Shown here one piece after another: positions 7,690 to 15,618 of a stretch of 35,250 nucleotides of DNA (position 1 is its first letter; each line of letters begins with the position of its first letter). Under the pieces are notes generated by a model that saw nothing but the letters and a program-made list of their open reading frames with translations, had not been told where the DNA came from and searched no databases. The stretch is from a virus. A program made the translations under genes and the position numbers. The stretch spans positions 1 to 35,250 of the IMG/VR virus record IMGVR_UViG_3300047446_000041, one strand, 5' to 3'.

Positions 7690-8532
7690 GTGACTATCCG
7701 GACTATCCAGCGGAGCGGTTCCCGCTTCTACTTCAACGAGGCTTTCCCGGAGATCAAGTATCCGGGTGTGACGTCCGTTGTCGGCATGCTGCCTAAGCCG
7801 TTCCTTGCCTACTGGCAGGCGAAGATGGTGGCCGAACTCGCCGTTGACTCCCTGGAGTTCATCGAGCGCATGGCCGAGCGCGACCGTGACGGAGCTGTGC
7901 AGTATCTGAAGGGTGCAGCGACCCGCTACACCAAGCAGCGAGCCAGCATTGGCAGCGACGCACACGACCTGTTCGAGCGGATGATCAGGGGCGTACGCGG
8001 GGGCCGGGTCCATCCGGACATGGTTCCGTATCAGCGCAACTTCGCTGCGTTCCTTGATGAGGTTCAGCCCGAGCTAGTTCGCGCTGAAGATGTGGCCTGG
8101 TCGGACACGCACGAGTACGCGGGTTCGTTTGACGGCATCCTGCGGCTCCGCCTCGACGAGCACGGCAAGCCTGATCCGACCGGCGAAGTGGCCACGGTCA
8201 TTGTCGACTGGAAGACGTCCAAGTCGACGTACCCGGAAGTCGCGTTGCAGATGAGCGCCTACGCGAACGCAGACAAGATCATTGCGCCGGATGGCACTGA
8301 GACGCCGATGCCTGCGTTTGATGGTGCCCTCGTGCTGCACATCACGGAGGATCAGGCAGCGTTCAAGCCGGTCCGCATCGCCGCTGAGAACGGTCAGCCT
8401 GACGTGTTCGAGCACTTCCTGCACCTGCGCAACACGTTCGAGTGGGACAAGCGCGTCAGTAAGACGGTGCTGGGGGATCCCATCTGGTCGACGGATGGTG
8501 CGCTGATCACTGGTACTCAGCGTCGGGCGTAG
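7690..8532 (+). CDS. Cas4/RecB-like PD-(D/E)XK exonuclease
   Basis: The protein has 280 residues from GTG 7690, with GAGAGGGG about 7 nt upstream. Core nuclease motifs are visible in order: EYAGSFDGIL (the conserved GxxD) near residue 145, VDWKTSK (the D-x-K metal and catalytic pair) near 173, and QMSAY (the QxxxY motif of RecB-type nucleases) near 186. VTSVVGMLPKPFLAYW at the N-terminus is typical of phage members. No Cas4-type iron-sulphur cysteines are seen. It probably resects DNA ends in phage recombination or replication. The RDF-like gene follows. Confidence 0.8.
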   Translation: MTIRTIQRSGSRFYFNEAFPEIKYPGVTSVVGMLPKPFLAYWQAKMVAELAVDSLEFIERMAERDRDGAVQYLKGAATRYTKQRASIGSDAHDLFERMIRGVRGGRVHPDMVPYQRNFAAFLDEVQPELVRAEDVAWSDTHEYAGSFDGILRLRLDEHGKPDPTGEVATVIVDWKTSKSTYPEVALQMSAYANADKIIAPDGTETPMPAFDGALVLHITEDQAAFKPVRIAAENGQPDVFEHFLHLRNTFEWDKRVSKTVLGDPIWSTDGALITGTQRRA

Positions 8533-8536
8533 CGCC

Positions 8537-8553
8537 GGTAACCGACACGACAG
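8537..8553 (+). promoter_or_regulatory. 17-bp start-associated motif, copy 3
   Basis: GGTAACCGACACGACAG, one mismatch. It begins 4 nt after the exonuclease stop. It is 137 nt before ATG 8691, or 38 nt before an in-frame GTG at 8592, so the downstream start is the one case where spacing is ambiguous. Confidence 0.65.
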
Positions 8554-8690
8554 AGCAACTTCGAAGGGGGAGGGAGCGGCCGGATCGGAGTGTGCGTCAA
8601 GTCCCTGTGGGACGACGTGGCCGAGTCCCCGCCTCTCCCCGTTCCACCTTCACAGCCGCGCGAACGCGCTTCACAGAATCGAGTTTCCCC

Positions 8691-9419
8691 ATGGCCCTCC
8701 GCATCTTTGACACTGACCCTGACGCCAAGCCTGCCCCGCGCAAGGCAACCACCTCGTACGAGCAGCCGGTGTACCAGTTCCGTTCCGGCATGCAGGTGTT
8801 CAACAAGGAGAAGCGCCGGAATGAGCCGGTGTCTCTCTCCAACTGGCGTGTGCTGACTGACGATCCGGTTGTTGCTGAGAGTATCGCCGAGCTGCTCGGT
8901 GGCACCGTGGACGAGCACAACCCGACGGCGAAGATGCACCTTCACGTGCTCACGGATGCGCCTGCGGTCGAGATCGTCATCAACGGCAGCAAGGCTATTG
9001 AGGACAAGCTCATTCAGTGGGGCAACGGCGGTCCGTCCCACGAGTGTGATGGTGAATTCTCGCTACTGGCCGAGGACCGGGGCGAGCCGTGTGGTTGCCC
9101 GCGCACCATGAAGGAGCGTAAGGATCTCGCGAAGCAGCGTCCGCCTAAGGGTCCGTCTCCCTCGATCAACGTTGCTTTCCGTCTCGCTGGTCTCGGCTAT
9201 GACCTCGGCCCGGGAAAGCTGATCGCTACGGCTTGGTCCCTCGCTGAGGTCATCCACGAGGTGAAGGACGCTCTAGACCAGGTTGACGGCGAAGCGCTCT
9301 GCCGACTGGAGATTGAGCACGTTCAGTACACCAATAAGGCTGGCATTGACGTGAGTTACAACAAGCCTGTCATCACGGTGCTGGGCTCGTACAACGACGC
9401 GATCGGCGAGGACCGGTGA
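8691..9419 (+). CDS. gp3-like protein, candidate recombination directionality factor
   Basis: The protein has 242 residues from ATG 8691. In-frame GTGs at 8592 and 8607 would add a low-complexity, Arg/Pro-rich leader, so I prefer the ATG even though its ribosome site is weak. The sequence MALRIFDTDPDAKPAP, the segment LSNWRVLTDDPVVAESIAELLGG, the cysteine group HECDG...PCGCPRTM and the end AGIDVSYNKPVITVL follow my recollection of the phiC31/phiBT1 gp3 family. Gp3 of phiC31 binds the serine integrase and switches it to excision. Its place in the replication block, far from the integrase gene, matches the phiC31 arrangement. Family membership is likely; activity on this integrase is inference. 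Confidence 0.65.
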   Translation: MALRIFDTDPDAKPAPRKATTSYEQPVYQFRSGMQVFNKEKRRNEPVSLSNWRVLTDDPVVAESIAELLGGTVDEHNPTAKMHLHVLTDAPAVEIVINGSKAIEDKLIQWGNGGPSHECDGEFSLLAEDRGEPCGCPRTMKERKDLAKQRPPKGPSPSINVAFRLAGLGYDLGPGKLIATAWSLAEVIHEVKDALDQVDGEALCRLEIEHVQYTNKAGIDVSYNKPVITVLGSYNDAIGEDR

Positions 9420-9565
9420 ACGACGCTGTGAGGGGTGCCTCGGATGATTTGATCCGGGGCCCCTTGTGGGCATGGTCTCCGGCCGATCGTCCCGCTGTGC
9501 TGCATGAGCGGCGTGTCCGCTTCAACATCGACGATGAGCCGATAGGCGACCCTGAGTACACCTAG
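9416..9565 (+). CDS. Hypothetical protein (49 aa), coupled to the RDF-like gene
   Basis: GTG 9416 overlaps the preceding stop as GTGA, suggesting translational coupling. The product begins MNDAVRGASDDLIRGPLW, continues with RPAVLHERRVRFNIDDEP and ends GDPEYT. No family is recognised. A hairpin terminator follows, so the 17-bp motif, the RDF-like gene and this gene probably form one transcript. Confidence 0.6.
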   Translation: MNDAVRGASDDLIRGPLWAWSPADRPAVLHERRVRFNIDDEPIGDPEYT

Positions 9566-9571
9566 CCGTTT

Positions 9572-9606
9572 GCCCGACCGGTGCCCAGTGCATCGGCCGG
9601 GCCTTT
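9572..9606 (+). terminator. Hairpin terminator
   Basis: GCCCGACCGGTG (9572-9583) pairs with CATCGGCCGGGC (9591-9602) with one mismatch and one G-T pair. CTTTA follows. Confidence 0.55.
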
Positions 9607-9631
9607 AGGCAGTAGGAGAGAGGGGCACCCA

Positions 9632-9994
9632 ATGGCATTCATCTTCAACCCTGAGTCTGACCCGAGGAGAGAGAACATGGCGGAGTTCGCTGTAGGCAGC
9701 AAGGTGAAGTACCGAGGCATGGCCATGCCCGCTGAGGTGCTGTCCGGACCGCACCAGACGGTTGGTTCCCACCGGTACCGGTATCTCATCCGTAAGGCGG
9801 ATGGCAACGTGTCGCTGGTTCCGGCCCAAGACATCACGCGCGTCGTTCCGCGTCTGGACAAGATGGCTGGCACCCTGGCCATGGTCCTGTACCAGCGTCC
9901 CTACTACTCGCTCGACGGTCACGCTCAGGTGAAGGTAGCGCAGGCCGCCGCCCGTGCACTCGCCATCGCCGATGAGACCCGTGGGGAGGCGTAA
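9632..9994 (+). CDS. Hypothetical protein, SH3-like beta pattern (120 aa)
   Basis: ATG 9632 follows AGGAGAGAGGGG. A second in-frame ATG at 9677 also has a good ribosome site (GAGGAGAGAG), giving a 105-aa form, MAEFAVGSKVKYRG. The central part (VGSKVKYRGMAMPAEVLSG, then YRYLIRKADGNVSLVPAQDI) reads like a small KOW/SH3-type barrel. The C-terminal part is a helix (VKVAQAAARALAIADE). No function is assigned. The neighbouring 91-aa protein has a similar barrel-like pattern. Confidence 0.65.
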   Translation: MAFIFNPESDPRRENMAEFAVGSKVKYRGMAMPAEVLSGPHQTVGSHRYRYLIRKADGNVSLVPAQDITRVVPRLDKMAGTLAMVLYQRPYYSLDGHAQVKVAQAAARALAIADETRGEA

Positions 9995-9997
9995 GCC

Positions 9998-10273
9998 ATG
10001 GGCAAGCGCGGGGTAGTCACGGACTATGCAGGCGAGGAACTGTACGCCGGGGACCTGGTCGTCTATGCGGCACGTCATGGCAACCGGGTGCGGATGACAG
10101 ATGCCGTGGTGCTCGACGTCACCGCTGAGAAGGTTGCCGGTCGGCTCATTCCGATGCTGACCGTTCAGCCCACGGGTGCGGAGTCTGGTTTCACTCGTCG
10201 TCGCACGCTGAGTAAGCAGCGCATCGGGGCCGAGCATGTCCGCCTGGTCACACCGGAGTTCACGGCGCAGTAA
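9998..10273 (+). CDS. Hypothetical protein, SH3-like (91 aa)
   Basis: ATG 3 nt after the previous stop, with GGGGAGG upstream. The product has ELYAGDLVVYAARHGNRVRM, then a beta-rich middle and QRIGAEHVRLV. The GDLV-type opening resembles small SH3-like or KOW domains found in phage accessory proteins. It probably shares a transcript with the 120-aa gene and is closed by the terminator that follows. No function is known. Confidence 0.65.
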   Translation: MGKRGVVTDYAGEELYAGDLVVYAARHGNRVRMTDAVVLDVTAEKVAGRLIPMLTVQPTGAESGFTRRRTLSKQRIGAEHVRLVTPEFTAQ

Positions 10274-10287
10274 GACGCACATCAGTT

Positions 10288-10319
10288 GGGGTCAGGCTTC
10301 GCGCCTGGCCCCTTCTTTG
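10288..10319 (+). terminator. Rho-independent terminator
   Basis: GGGGTCAGGC and GCCTGGCCCC form a stem with a TTCGC loop, followed by TTCTTT. It lies 14 nt after the stop of the 91-aa gene. Confidence 0.75.
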
Positions 10320-10326
10320 GGTTGAC

Positions 10327-10348
10327 CACATACGAATTTTCGGAGGTG
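10327..10348. promoter_or_regulatory. Operator-like palindrome, site C, merged with a ribosome site
   Basis: CACATACGAA, TT, TTCGGAGGTG. The usual CGTAGG of the right arm reads CGGAGG here, which creates GGAGG 7 nt before the HNH gene ATG at 10353. The operator arm thus doubles as the ribosome binding site. Confidence 0.7.
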
Positions 10349-10352
10349 CCCC

Positions 10353-10781
10353 ATGCAGATCTGTCGACTATGCGGGCGGGGGAAGCCCGTTGATCAGTTC
10401 CTCGCTGGCAAGGCTAAGAAGCCGAGCAGCGCATGCAGTACGTGTCGGCGCAAGGCGCAGGCGAAGCACGTGAAGAACTACTACCGGTCGCTGCCCCCGG
10501 ATGAACGTCACAGGTTGACGCACAAGCGCCGTGCCGAGTCATACGGGGTCGTTCATGAGGCGTACAGCCGGACGGCGATCCTTCACCGCTGGAACCACAA
10601 GTGTGCGTACTGCGGTGCCCATGCGACACACCTGGACCATGTGGAGCCGCTGTCCAAGGGTGGCGCCGACGTCGAGGCGAACATCGTTCCGGCGTGTGCA
10701 CCCTGCAACCTTTCGAAGGGAGCGAAGACCCTCGCTGAGTGGTCAGAGACGTTTGGCAAGCAGGAAGACCCGCCGTTCTAG
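10353..10781 (+). CDS. HNH endonuclease with N-terminal zinc finger (142 aa)
   Basis: Residues 4-31 contain CRLCG and ACSTC, a probable four-cysteine zinc site. The C-terminal HNH core is complete: CAYCG, LDHVEPLSKGGAD, NIVPACAPCNLSKG, with the catalytic His in LDHV and paired CxxC zinc ligands. Its core is closely related to the HNH gene at 16725 (DHVxPxSKGGAD and NxVPACAPCN in both). It is a free-standing nuclease gene between the small unknown genes and the primase, a typical site for homing-type HNH genes. It may cut heteroimmune or related phage DNA; the target is unknown. Confidence 0.85.
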   Translation: MQICRLCGRGKPVDQFLAGKAKKPSSACSTCRRKAQAKHVKNYYRSLPPDERHRLTHKRRAESYGVVHEAYSRTAILHRWNHKCAYCGAHATHLDHVEPLSKGGADVEANIVPACAPCNLSKGAKTLAEWSETFGKQEDPPF

Positions 10782-10787
10782 GGCACC

Positions 10788-10804
10788 GGTAACCGACTCG
10801 ACAG
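10788..10804 (+). promoter_or_regulatory. 17-bp start-associated motif, copy 4
   Basis: GGTAACCGACTCGACAG, exact consensus. It begins 6 nt after the HNH stop and ends 31 nt before the ATG of the primase-helicase gene. Confidence 0.75.
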
Positions 10805-10835
10805 GGCATACAGCGAAGCCAAAGGAAGGAACGCA

Positions 10836-13277
10836 ATGCAGATCAACGACCTGTTGAGCCACTTCGCTGATGTCTCCGAGCAGCCCGACGGCGGGTTTCT
10901 CGCTGTGTGCCCCAGTCACGGTGACAGTCGCCCGAGCCTGCGTCTGTGGATCGGTGAGGATCGTAAGGTTCGCATCACGTGCCGCGCCGGTTGCAAGCCT
11001 GCCGAGGTGGTGTCCGCTGCAAAGCTCACGTGGCCTGACATGTTCGACGTCGAGGGAGACGCGCCCACCGTGGCCAGTGCCAAGCCCGAGCTTGTTGGAC
11101 CCAAGCACATCGCCGCCCTGACCATGTACGCGGACGATGCGCGTGATGCCCTGGTCGACTACAGCGACGAGTGGGCGGGACGTGCGCGTGCGTACCTCGC
11201 TGACCGGTTCGGGATGTCCGTGGACACTGCCTACGAGCTGGGGGTAGGGGTAGACGACACGACCGTAAACCCGATGTGGTCTGCACTGTCCCCGGCCTAC
11301 CGGCGTTACGCGCGGCTCACGGTTCCGCTCAATGACTTCAACGGTACGCCGCGAGGCTTGCAGGGGCGTGACCTTACCGGCGACTGTCCGGGCCGGTGGG
11401 TGTCCCTCACTAACCCTGAGGGCTTCCGCTGGGCCCCGTACGGCGTCTTTCGCGGGCAGGGTGGGTACGGAGTCACTCTCATCACTGAGGGGCCCGGAGA
11501 CGGGCTCACAGCGGTTGCGGTCGGCTATGACGTCATCATGGTTCGGGGTGCCTCGCTGGTGGCTTCGCCCGAGCTGCTCGAAGAGATCGCCAACGGTGTG
11601 CGCGGGACCATGGTCATTGCGTGTGGTGACAACGATCCGGCGGGGCAGGCGTTCAACCGGAAGTTGGCCGATGGGCTGAAGCCGTTCGGTGTCGATGTCT
11701 ACGCGCTGTCCATTCCGAACACGGGCCGTAAGTCTGATCTCACGGACTGGCGTCAGCTTGAGCCGGTGGAGTTCGCTGCCCAGTTGCACAGCGCTGTGAA
11801 GACTGCTACGCCCGTTCAGGACGTCCACGAGGCTCGCCGTGTGGCGGTAACCGAGGAACTGAGCGAGGCGACCGGTGCCGACATTGTCAGTCGTGACCAG
11901 GGCACCGAGGCCGGGCGCATCCTCGCTTCGCTGATCGAGCGCTACGGCGACAGTGACGCGATGAATGCACACGCGTTGGTGGCCTGGACTGATGGCAGGA
12001 TCAAGTTTGCCCCGGGGCTCGGCTTCTACACGTGGAACGGTCGCACGTGGGAGCGCAGTGAGGTGAAGGTGCGTCAGGAGATTCACCGCATGGGTGCGGC
12101 TCTGGTCATGGCGGGGAAGCTCGCCGAGTCCAAGGGTTTCACCATGACCACTCGCATTGATGCGCTGATGACTGAGCTTCGCTCGGTGCCCTCGGTGTAC
12201 GTGGCCCCCGGTGATTTCGACAACCGGCCGGATCTGCTGAGCTTCCGCAATGGCACGGTGGAGTTGCGTACGGGTCGCCTGCGTCCGCATGCCAAGGAAG
12301 ACATGTTGACGTACTGCCTCGCGATCGAGTTTGACCCCATGGCGAAGTGCCCGCGTTGGGAGAATTTCCTTACGGAGATTTTCCCGGAAAACCCGGACCT
12401 GGTTCCGTACATGCAGCGGCTCATTGGCTACGGCGTGACCGGGTACACGGACGAGCAGTGTTTCGCCGTGCTGTGGGGTAAGGGTGCTAACGGAAAGTCC
12501 GTGCTGACCGACACGCTGTCAACGGTGTTCGGCACGATCACCAAGACCACTCCGTTCGCCACGTTCGAGGAAAAGCAGGGCGGCGGGATCCCGAACGACA
12601 TTGCTGCACTGCGTGGTGCTCGATTCGTTATGGCATCCGAGGGCGAGTCGGGACGCCCGATGAGCGAGGCGGTTCTGAAGCGCGTCACCGGTAAGGACAT
12701 GGTCTCGGCCCGGTTCCTGCGGCAGGAATTCTTTGAGTTCAAGCCGTCGTTTCTGCTGATGCTCGCGACCAACCACAAGCCCAAGTTTCGCGGGCAAGAC
12801 GATGGCTTGTGGCGCCGAGTCAAGATGATTCCGTTCAAGCGGTTCTTTGCTCCGCACGAGCGTGATCACGATCTCGACAAAAAGCTCATGGCCGAGGCGC
12901 AGGGAATCGCCGCATGGGCCGTCCGTGGTGCTGCTCTCTGGTTCGCTGAGGGTCTGTCAGATCCAGACACGATCAGCAAGGCCACCACGGAGTACAAGGA
13001 GACCAGCGACACGCTTGCCGGTTTCTACCCGGGCGTCCTGGTAGCCGAGGAAGGTACACGACTCGACGGCGCCGAGGCGTACACCACGTACCGGGATTGG
13101 TGTGAGGCCGAGGGTCTGCCGTCCAAGGAAGTTTGGTCCCGTCGGGCGTTCTACAGCGCGATGGAGGAGCGGGGTATTCAGCGCGTGCGCACCGCAAAGG
13201 GTATGGCCCTGGTCGGTATCCGACTCGACAGTAACGGTCCGAAGGAAACGGGTCCGGGCATCTTCGCCCGCGACTGA
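10836..13277 (+). CDS. DNA primase-helicase (CHC2/TOPRIM plus SF3/D5-like)
   Basis: The protein has 813 residues; AAAGGAAGG precedes the ATG. The N-terminal zinc site is CPSH (from about residue 25) with CRAGC (about 49-53). The TOPRIM part follows with LITEGPGDG (about 215) and the metal-binding CGDNDPAG (about 262). The C-terminal half is a superfamily 3 helicase: Walker A GKGANGKSVL near 548, EGESGRPMSE near 601, and sensor/arginine region ATNHKPKFRGQDDGLWRR near 645. It should unwind the fork and make primers for the phage polymerase encoded next. A variant of the 17-bp motif lies inside its 3' end. Confidence 0.92.
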   Translation: MQINDLLSHFADVSEQPDGGFLAVCPSHGDSRPSLRLWIGEDRKVRITCRAGCKPAEVVSAAKLTWPDMFDVEGDAPTVASAKPELVGPKHIAALTMYADDARDALVDYSDEWAGRARAYLADRFGMSVDTAYELGVGVDDTTVNPMWSALSPAYRRYARLTVPLNDFNGTPRGLQGRDLTGDCPGRWVSLTNPEGFRWAPYGVFRGQGGYGVTLITEGPGDGLTAVAVGYDVIMVRGASLVASPELLEEIANGVRGTMVIACGDNDPAGQAFNRKLADGLKPFGVDVYALSIPNTGRKSDLTDWRQLEPVEFAAQLHSAVKTATPVQDVHEARRVAVTEELSEATGADIVSRDQGTEAGRILASLIERYGDSDAMNAHALVAWTDGRIKFAPGLGFYTWNGRTWERSEVKVRQEIHRMGAALVMAGKLAESKGFTMTTRIDALMTELRSVPSVYVAPGDFDNRPDLLSFRNGTVELRTGRLRPHAKEDMLTYCLAIEFDPMAKCPRWENFLTEIFPENPDLVPYMQRLIGYGVTGYTDEQCFAVLWGKGANGKSVLTDTLSTVFGTITKTTPFATFEEKQGGGIPNDIAALRGARFVMASEGESGRPMSEAVLKRVTGKDMVSARFLRQEFFEFKPSFLLMLATNHKPKFRGQDDGLWRRVKMIPFKRFFAPHERDHDLDKKLMAEAQGIAAWAVRGAALWFAEGLSDPDTISKATTEYKETSDTLAGFYPGVLVAEEGTRLDGAEAYTTYRDWCEAEGLPSKEVWSRRAFYSAMEERGIQRVRTAKGMALVGIRLDSNGPKETGPGIFARD
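13214..13230 (+). promoter_or_regulatory. 17-bp motif variant inside the primase gene
   Basis: GGTATCCGACTCGACAG, one mismatch, within codons for GIRLDS near the primase C-terminus and about 120 nt before the polymerase start. It could be a functional copy for the polymerase or a coincidence of coding sequence. Confidence 0.4.
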
Positions 13278-13294
13278 CACAACACAACGTCTCT

Positions 13295-13326
13295 GGGGTC
13301 ACCTACGAATTTTCGTGGGTGACCCC
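13295..13326. promoter_or_regulatory. Operator-like palindrome, site D, extended to 32 bp
   Basis: Core 13300-13321 (CACCTACGAA, TT, TTCGTGGGTG), extended by GGGGT on the left and ACCCC on the right. The RNA could fold into a long hairpin followed by TTCG, so the site may be both operator and transcript end between primase and polymerase. Confidence 0.75.
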
Positions 13327-13351
13327 TTCGCGTTCCATAGGAGGTACCCCC

Positions 13352-15202
13352 GTGAAGATCTACCCTTACGCCATCGCTGGTGAGCCGGTACGGGTCAAGG
13401 TTCCGGAAGACCCGCACGACTTGCGCGCGTTCCAGTACTGGTTCCAGGATGCCAACCGGCGCGGACCCATTGCGCTGGACACCGAGACCACCGGCCTTGA
13501 CATCTACTCGCCCGGCTACCGCCTGCGAACCGTTCAGTTCGGCGACGCGCGTACGGCATGGGTCATCCACTGGGAGCGAGGCGGGCTCTTTGAGCAGTTC
13601 GCCCGCGAGGCTCTGCGCACGGGCAATAAGTTCCAGATCCACAACGCGCCGTTTGACTGGGCAGTGATCGACCGCCACGCAGGAGTGAGCATTGAGAGTC
13701 TCGCCCCGCGCACCATCGACACTCGCCTAAAGGCTGGACTGGTCGACCCCCGGCAACCGCAGGAAGGTGGACGCGGAACGGGCCTGAAGCCTCTCAGCGC
13801 GTACTACCTGGACCCTGCATCGCCGGACACTCAGGGCGACCTTACGGCCGTGTTCCGCTCGCTGAAGCTGACCAAGGCAACCGGGTGGGCGGGCATTCCG
13901 CTGGACCACCCCACCTACAACCTGTACGCCGGTCTCGATGTGCTACTCACGTCTCGGCTCGACGTGGCCCTAGACAACGAACTCCGCTTGCTCGACGTTC
14001 GGCCTCGGCTGGTTCAGTACGAGCACGAGATCGCCCGCATCTGCGCCATCATGCAGCGCAAGGGGATGGTGCTTGACCAGGACTACACGCGGGAACTGTC
14101 GGCGAAGCTCGCTGATGAGTCGCTGCACTACGAGGCGCAGGCGCTCCGCTACGGGGTAGAGAACATCAATGCTTCCCGTCAGGTGACTGAGGCGCTTGTG
14201 GCAATGGGGGAGACCCTCGTAGACACCACCCCCTCGGGTGCACTGAAGGCCGATAAGGCGGTGCTGTGTGCACTCGCTGACCTTGATCAGAACTCTTGGG
14301 AACGGCTCGGTCACCGCACACCTAACCCGCTCGCAGACGCGATCATCCGTAGTAAGCGCTCCGGCAAGTGGAACAGTGCATACGCACAGACGTTCCTAGA
14401 CGTGATGGACAGCGATGGGCGGGTGCATAGTTTCATCAACTCCATGCTGGCGCGCACGGGGCGTATGAGCATCACGCGTCCGGCGCTTCAAACTCTGCCG
14501 TCCGGGGACCACACGATTCGCCGTGCACTGCTCGCTGAGCCGGGTGAGGTCATGGTGTCCACCGACTTTGCGGCGGTTGAACTTCGGGTACTCGCTGCTA
14601 TCGGCGATGTGAAGCAGATGAAGCGGGCGATCAGTGCGGGCGAGGATCTGCACTCGTTCACGGCTCGCATGGTGTTCGGTGAGAACTTCACGGCGAAGCA
14701 TCGCAAGATCTCGAAGGGGATCGCGTTTGGCAAGGTGTACGGGGGTGGAGCAGCGACGATCAGTCGCCAGACAGGTGCGCCCCTGGAAGACGTCCGGCGT
14801 GCGATGGCTGCGTATGACCGGGTCTACCCGGAGATCAAGCGCATGTCCAACCGTTGGCAGCGCGAGGCGTACGAGACTGGCATGGTCCACGTGTCCATCA
14901 CTGGGCGCAGGCTTCCGCTGGACCGGGACCGTACCTACGCCGTTGTGAACTACGGGGTGCAGAGTGCCGCGCGTGACTGCCTCGGTCAGAGCCTGATCAA
15001 CATGGAGGAAGCTGGGCTGCTCGACACGATGCGCCTGCCCATCCACGATGAGGTGCTCTGCTCGGTGCCGCAGGCGGAGGCAGCGGAGTACGCGAAGCAG
15101 ATTGAGAAGTGCATGACGTTTGATCTGTTCGGCGTGCCCATCGAGGCTGAGGCCGAAATCGGTGGCCGTAGCTGGGGTTCGCTCTACGGGGCCGACTACT
15201 AA
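13352..15202 (+). CDS. Family A DNA polymerase with 3'-5' exonuclease domain
   Basis: The protein has 616 residues from GTG 13352, chosen because AGGAGG lies 8 nt upstream. An upstream in-frame GTG at 13319 falls in operator D. The exonuclease domain opens with ALDTETTGLD (about residue 43) and includes HNAPFDW. The polymerase palm has motif A DFAAVELRVLA (about 404), motif B/O-helix RKISKGIAFGKVYG (about 450-463, with Phe at the nucleotide-selecting position as in E. coli Pol I), and motif C PIHDEVLC (about 565). There is no 5' nuclease domain. It is the replicative polymerase of the phage, with the primase-helicase encoded just upstream. Confidence 0.95.
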   Translation: MKIYPYAIAGEPVRVKVPEDPHDLRAFQYWFQDANRRGPIALDTETTGLDIYSPGYRLRTVQFGDARTAWVIHWERGGLFEQFAREALRTGNKFQIHNAPFDWAVIDRHAGVSIESLAPRTIDTRLKAGLVDPRQPQEGGRGTGLKPLSAYYLDPASPDTQGDLTAVFRSLKLTKATGWAGIPLDHPTYNLYAGLDVLLTSRLDVALDNELRLLDVRPRLVQYEHEIARICAIMQRKGMVLDQDYTRELSAKLADESLHYEAQALRYGVENINASRQVTEALVAMGETLVDTTPSGALKADKAVLCALADLDQNSWERLGHRTPNPLADAIIRSKRSGKWNSAYAQTFLDVMDSDGRVHSFINSMLARTGRMSITRPALQTLPSGDHTIRRALLAEPGEVMVSTDFAAVELRVLAAIGDVKQMKRAISAGEDLHSFTARMVFGENFTAKHRKISKGIAFGKVYGGGAATISRQTGAPLEDVRRAMAAYDRVYPEIKRMSNRWQREAYETGMVHVSITGRRLPLDRDRTYAVVNYGVQSAARDCLGQSLINMEEAGLLDTMRLPIHDEVLCSVPQAEAAEYAKQIEKCMTFDLFGVPIEAEAEIGGRSWGSLYGADY

Positions 15203-15214
15203 GCGTTGAGGTTT

Positions 15215-15249
15215 GGGGCACTTCCCATCACGGGGAGTGCCCTTCTCCG
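15215..15249 (+). terminator. Hairpin terminator after the polymerase gene
   Basis: GGGCACTTCCC pairs with GGGGAGTGCCC around ATCAC, followed by TTCT. It ends the polymerase transcript. Confidence 0.65.
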
Positions 15250-15573
15250 CTTTGTGATGCAGACCACACGCGTCTACGCGCTGCCTTAGATAACGGTGCA
15301 CACCATCTACACACAAGGTACACAACTCGATGAATCCCAGGGATGAGGTGTGGTCTCGCCTTGGAATCCCATACAACGAACCCGGTTAGTAGCTGGTCTA
15401 ACTGGGCGTCACCTACGAAAGACGTTTGCACCACCTACGAAAAATGACGTAGAACTCATCCAGCGACACCGAGGTATCCGGCCGGAGCCTCGGAGCGCAG
15501 ACACCCCGCCCAGTGGGGAGCGTCTGTTGATCTGTGCTGCCTGTCAGCACTAAATCCGGCCGTCTCCCTGCTC
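15250..15573. other. Non-coding structured region
   Basis: No convincing gene is present. An ORF at 15350-15553 lacks a ribosome site and runs through the half operators. A 19-codon ORF at 15330-15389 (MNPRDEVWSRLGIPY) is too short to judge. The region holds two operator half sites and two stem-loops: CAGAC...GTCTG at 15498-15526 with an inner CCCC/GGGG, and GTGCTG...CAGCAC at 15534-15550. It lies between the polymerase and sigma-like genes and might be regulatory or part of a replication origin. Confidence 0.5.
15410..15441 (+). promoter_or_regulatory. Tandem operator half sites, E1 and E2
   Basis: CACCTACGAA occurs at 15410-15419 and again at 15432-15441, exactly 22 bp apart and in the same orientation, without right arms. 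The spacing is about two helical turns. They lie some 180 nt before the sigma-like gene. Confidence 0.6.
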
Positions 15574-15590
15574 GGTAACCGACTCGACAG
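15574..15590 (+). promoter_or_regulatory. 17-bp start-associated motif, copy 5
   Basis: GGTAACCGACTCGACAG, exact consensus. It ends 28 nt before the ATG of the sigma-like gene. It is not preceded by a credible coding gene, so it is not simply part of a coding sequence. Confidence 0.75.
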
Positions 15591-15618
15591 AGCGATTACG
15601 ACCCCAGGGAGACACACC

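Noticed and set aside
8592-8690. Extended N-terminus of the RDF-like gene from GTG 8592
   Set aside because: The extra 33 residues are low-complexity Arg/Pro/Ser, the GGAG is only 1 nt from the GTG, and family-like sequence begins at ATG 8691. The spacing of the 17-bp motif leaves some doubt.
10743-12290. 515-aa open frame on the - strand
   Set aside because: It is a shadow of the primase-helicase gene and has no family resemblance or start signal.
15350-15553. 67-aa frame between the polymerase and sigma-like genes
   Set aside because: It has a GTG start without a ribosome site, reads through both operator half sites and two stem-loops, and its sequence is not protein-like.
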